DNA of 64,000 bases from Saprospiraceae bacterium. Its GTDB lineage: Bacteria; Bacteroidota; Bacteroidia; Chitinophagales; Saprospiraceae. The notes beneath the pieces are model-generated. The model searched no databases. It saw nothing but the letters and a program-made list of their open reading frames with translations, and was not told the DNA's origin. Within the stretch, counting starts at the first letter, position 1. Each line of letters starts with the position of its first letter. This document shows positions 61,878-64,000 of this stretch, one piece after another. The DNA is taken from positions 1 through 64,000 of the forward strand of contig JABSSL010000077.1 in assembly GCA_013214355.1 (NCBI GenBank), in the 5' to 3' direction. Position numbers and translations under genes: made by a program.

Positions 61878-63047
61878 ATGTATAAGTTCATCATTATTAT
61901 AGTAGCCCTTTTATTGACGATCGCTGATTTAGTTGGTCAGGATACTCAGGATCAGATCCTGTTTGACGAGGCTTCGTGGTCAGTTTTACTCAAAAAGGCC
62001 AAAGCAAGCGATAAATTGATATTTGTAGATGCTTACACGACTTGGTGTGGCCCTTGTAAAACGATGGCGAAAGAGGTATTCACCGATTCCACCGTAGCGA
62101 TTCTGTACAATGGCCATTTTATCAATACTCAGATCGATGCTGAACGGGGAGAGGGGACCACCTTTGCAAGGAAATATAGGATATTCGCGTATCCAAGTTT
62201 GCTTTTTATCGATGGTAATGGAGAGGTGGTCCATCGGGCAACAGGTTTTCACAATGTCGAGGATTTTAAACTTCTCGGTGAAACTGCTATCAGCCCTGCT
62301 GGAGGATTGCGTGAGTGGAATAGACGGTATAAGCAAGGTGAACGATCTCCTGAGTTCGAAAAAAAACTCATACTGGCTAAGTATGCTGCTATGGAGGAGG
62401 ATTATTTGGAAATAGCTGAATCCTATATGCGAGGTCAGAAGGATTGGAGTTCCTTACCCAATATGCAATTGATTTTTACCTTGATTGATGATCCTAATTC
62501 AAGTTGGTTCAATTATATGGTAGATCATCGAGCAGATTTTGATCTATTGTTTGGTCGAAAGGCTGTAGCAGCAAAGCTTCAGCATCTGTTCCTCAAAAAA
62601 CCTTTGGGAGAATCCGGAGATCCGATGAAAGAAGTTGATCGATTCTACAGCAAGGTATATCCGGACTTAGCCCCCAAACTAACTGCTCATTTTAAAATGA
62701 ACTATTATCGTACGCTAGGTCAGATGGATGAATTTGCTAAAGCTGCGGATCGATACCTTAGTACTTACGGTTCAACGGATGCTGACGAATTGAATAATAT
62801 TGCTTGGACCTTTTTCGAATATGTTGACAACAGCGTTCTTTTGAAGAAGGCAGTGGCATGGGTAGAAAAATCTATAGAATTAGATCCTGGATACCATAAC
62901 CTTGATACGCTAGCGCATCTACTTTATAAGTTGGGTAAACTATCTAAAGCCAAAAAGGTGGCTAAGCAAGCTATTTGGCTAGCTGCTGAAGAAGATATTA
63001 AACTTAGCAGTACAGAGGCATTGTTAGCTCAGATAAGGGATCGATAG
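61878..63047 (+). CDS. Exported thioredoxin-fold protein with C-terminal helical repeat region (copy 2)
   Basis: A 389-residue paralogue of the preceding gene, taking the ATG at 61878 for its signal peptide (MYKFIIIIVALLLTIADLVGQ). The redox site is TWCGPC with Cys57 and Cys60 in FVDAYTTWCGPCKTMAKEVF; the cis-Pro lies in IFAYPSLLFIDGNGEVV. The C-terminal region again has repeat helices (EIAESYMRGQKDWSS; ADELNNIAWTFFEY; HNLDTLAHLLYKLGKLSKAKKVAKQAIWLA). The two proteins share domain order, an identical WCGPCK core and similar length, so they arose by tandem duplication and have since diverged widely. Confidence 0.88.
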   Translation: MYKFIIIIVALLLTIADLVGQDTQDQILFDEASWSVLLKKAKASDKLIFVDAYTTWCGPCKTMAKEVFTDSTVAILYNGHFINTQIDAERGEGTTFARKYRIFAYPSLLFIDGNGEVVHRATGFHNVEDFKLLGETAISPAGGLREWNRRYKQGERSPEFEKKLILAKYAAMEEDYLEIAESYMRGQKDWSSLPNMQLIFTLIDDPNSSWFNYMVDHRADFDLLFGRKAVAAKLQHLFLKKPLGESGDPMKEVDRFYSKVYPDLAPKLTAHFKMNYYRTLGQMDEFAKAADRYLSTYGSTDADELNNIAWTFFEYVDNSVLLKKAVAWVEKSIELDPGYHNLDTLAHLLYKLGKLSKAKKVAKQAIWLAAEEDIKLSSTEALLAQIRDR

Positions 63048-63126
63048 ACGACTTCTAGAAAGTATATTGTTATATCTAGTTCTATTTATACATTCTATCG
63101 GGTATGTATATGGGGCGGCACAGAAA

Positions 63127-63155
63127 AAAACCTCCTTCGATCCGAAGGAGGTTTT
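63127..63155. terminator. Bidirectional terminator
   Basis: AAAACCTCCTTCG (63127-63139) and CGAAGGAGGTTTT (63143-63155) form a perfect 13-bp stem with a 3-nt loop; the A-run to the left and T-run to the right let it serve both the thioredoxin-fold gene and the convergent OmpA-like gene. Confidence 0.88.
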
Positions 63156-63201
63156 GTATGTTCTTGAGTGTAAAGTGTAGTTTTCAAAAGTACATTTACT
63201 C

Positions 63202-63945
63202 CTATCGTATTCTTAGATTTAGTGGAATATCTAGTATTTGAGAAGTTAGTACTAAGTTTCTGACATCGTCTTCTTTGGTTGCTACGATGATTTCTACTCG
63301 TCGGTTAAATCTTCTACCTTCTGGAAGATCTTTTCCCCTCCTGTCCCGGTTCAGTGCAACAGGATTTCTTTCACCATATCCTTTGGTAATGATTCTATTA
63401 GGACTGATTCCCCTCTGAATCAGGTAATTCTTTGCTTGTTTAGCTCTTGACTTCGAAAGCATATCATTATATGGATGCGTACCCTTGGCATCAGTATGTC
63501 CGTTTAATTGGACTTCCATTTCTGGATTTTCTACTAGTATAGTACTGACATCCTTTAGTATTCGCTCGGATCTGTCTTTTATCTTGGATTTATTGAAATC
63601 AAAGTATATAGTCTCGATGGCGGGAGATTTTGGTGCACATACCTTTTTGCATAGAGCTCGAATCGCCTCGATGTCCACTACTTTGGCATGCTTAAATCCC
63701 TTATCTGCCACTTCGTTCTTTTTGACCTCTGCTTCATCTTCATCATTATAGCCTTTAATGTAGTATCGATATATATCCATCGCGTCAATATGCATGGCCA
63801 CATCACTTACACCGGCATCTTTGAAATAATCATCTCCAATGTTATGATCGTATACGGCTACTTGTATCCAATATTCAGCAGCATTTAAGAGCGTGTTTGT
63901 TTGTAGTCCCAGTACAAAAGTTAAGAGGAGTAGAAATTTTTTCAT
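63202..63945 (-). CDS. OmpA-family protein with N-terminal SPOR-like region
   Basis: A 247-residue exported protein; the ATG at 63945 gives the signal peptide MKKFLLLLTFVLGLQTNTLLNAAE. Residues about 25-95 (YWIQVAVYDHNIGDDYFKDAG...IKGYNDEDEAEVKKNEVADKGFKHAKVVDI) resemble a SPOR-type peptidoglycan-binding module. A complete OmpA C-terminal domain follows: ETIYFDFNKSKIKDRSERILKDVSTILVENPEMEVQLNGHTDAKGTHPYNDMLSKSRAKQAKNYLIQRGISPNRIITKGYGERNPVALN...RRFNRRVEIIVA. The peptidoglycan-contacting Asp and Arg (GHTDAKG and NRRVEI) are present. It would tether the outer membrane or a complex to the wall. Confidence 0.9.
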   Translation of the reverse strand: MKKFLLLLTFVLGLQTNTLLNAAEYWIQVAVYDHNIGDDYFKDAGVSDVAMHIDAMDIYRYYIKGYNDEDEAEVKKNEVADKGFKHAKVVDIEAIRALCKKVCAPKSPAIETIYFDFNKSKIKDRSERILKDVSTILVENPEMEVQLNGHTDAKGTHPYNDMLSKSRAKQAKNYLIQRGISPNRIITKGYGERNPVALNRDRRGKDLPEGRRFNRRVEIIVATKEDDVRNLVLTSQILDIPLNLRIR

Positions 63946-64000
63946 GGGAAAACCTGTTTTGAATTTTAAAGTTTTGCAAAAAAAAGTTAGGCCCAAGGAA

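Noticed and set aside
1-64000. Prophage or genomic island signs around the contractile module
   Set aside because: No integrase, capsid, terminase, tRNA boundary or flanking direct repeats were seen, and the base composition looks like that of the neighbours. The module is therefore not called a prophage.
1-64000. tRNA, rRNA, CRISPR arrays and insertion sequences
   Set aside because: I looked in all gaps over 150 bp for tRNA T-arm signatures, regular spaced repeats and transposase fragments and found none I could support.

Overview
The window looks like a chromosomal segment of a Bacteroidota bacterium, most likely of the Saprospirales/Lewinella-like branch (family inference, not tested). 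The evidence is two proteins ending in type IX secretion sorting domains, many lipoproteins and OmpA/Omp85-type envelope proteins, promoters of the TAnnTTTG type, a futalosine-pathway menaquinone gene (mqnC), a mevalonate-pathway gene (mvaD) and a fused thrA followed by thrB-thrC. The DNA is moderately AT-rich and gene-dense. I saw no rRNA, tRNA, CRISPR array, transposase or integrase.

Layout. 0.2-8.7 kb: mostly minus-strand housekeeping and envelope genes (AdoMet decarboxylase, a pair of DUF3857/transglutaminase-like proteins, an exo/endonuclease-phosphatase protein, an OmpA-like protein, mqnC). 9.0-14.5 kb: rimP-nusA-infB on the plus strand, preceded by a terminator-like hairpin inside its leader. 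14.5-16.7 kb: an M43 metalloprotease with a T9SS tail and a YedK/SRAP protein. 16.8-17.4 kb: a gene-free AT-rich stretch with two perfect and five near-perfect DnaA boxes, where GC skew changes sign; it is the best candidate for a replication origin. 17.5-35.3 kb: a nearly uniform run of plus-strand genes (ctaA, an M50-like protease fused to TPRs, purine nucleoside phosphorylase, uvrA, a GH3 family protein, thrA, thrB, thrC, mvaD, a rhodanese lipoprotein), interrupted by a 2.4-kb gene-free region that begins with two perfect parS-type palindromes.

35.4-46.8 kb: mixed orientation. It holds an orphan NarL-type response regulator, an SDR, an SGNH hydrolase, a TPR lipoprotein, a T9SS beta-propeller-type protein, then two minus-strand units (Coq4-like/DUF1361/DUF4173, and membrane protein/winged-helix regulator) that share a palindromic operator overlapping their promoters, then an M28 peptidase and a small lipoprotein. 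47.2-52.1 kb: a compact contractile-injection-system module with sheath, inner tube, VgrG/gp5-like spike, PAAR tip and a short protein matching the C-terminal part of CIS tape-measure proteins. The baseplate, ATPase and terminator genes expected of a complete system are not in the window. 52.3-64 kb: DUF2071, Omp85 barrel, class III aminotransferase, a membrane protein, GH25 lysozyme lipoprotein, a DUF1800-DUF1501 pair, two tandem thioredoxin-fold proteins and an OmpA-like protein.

The two most rewarding observations are the origin/centromere signature (DnaA-box cluster, skew flip, gene-orientation switch and a parS pair within 15 kb) and the reduced contractile-injection module with its free-standing tape-measure C-terminal domain. 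All functional assignments are by reading the sequence; no database search was run.
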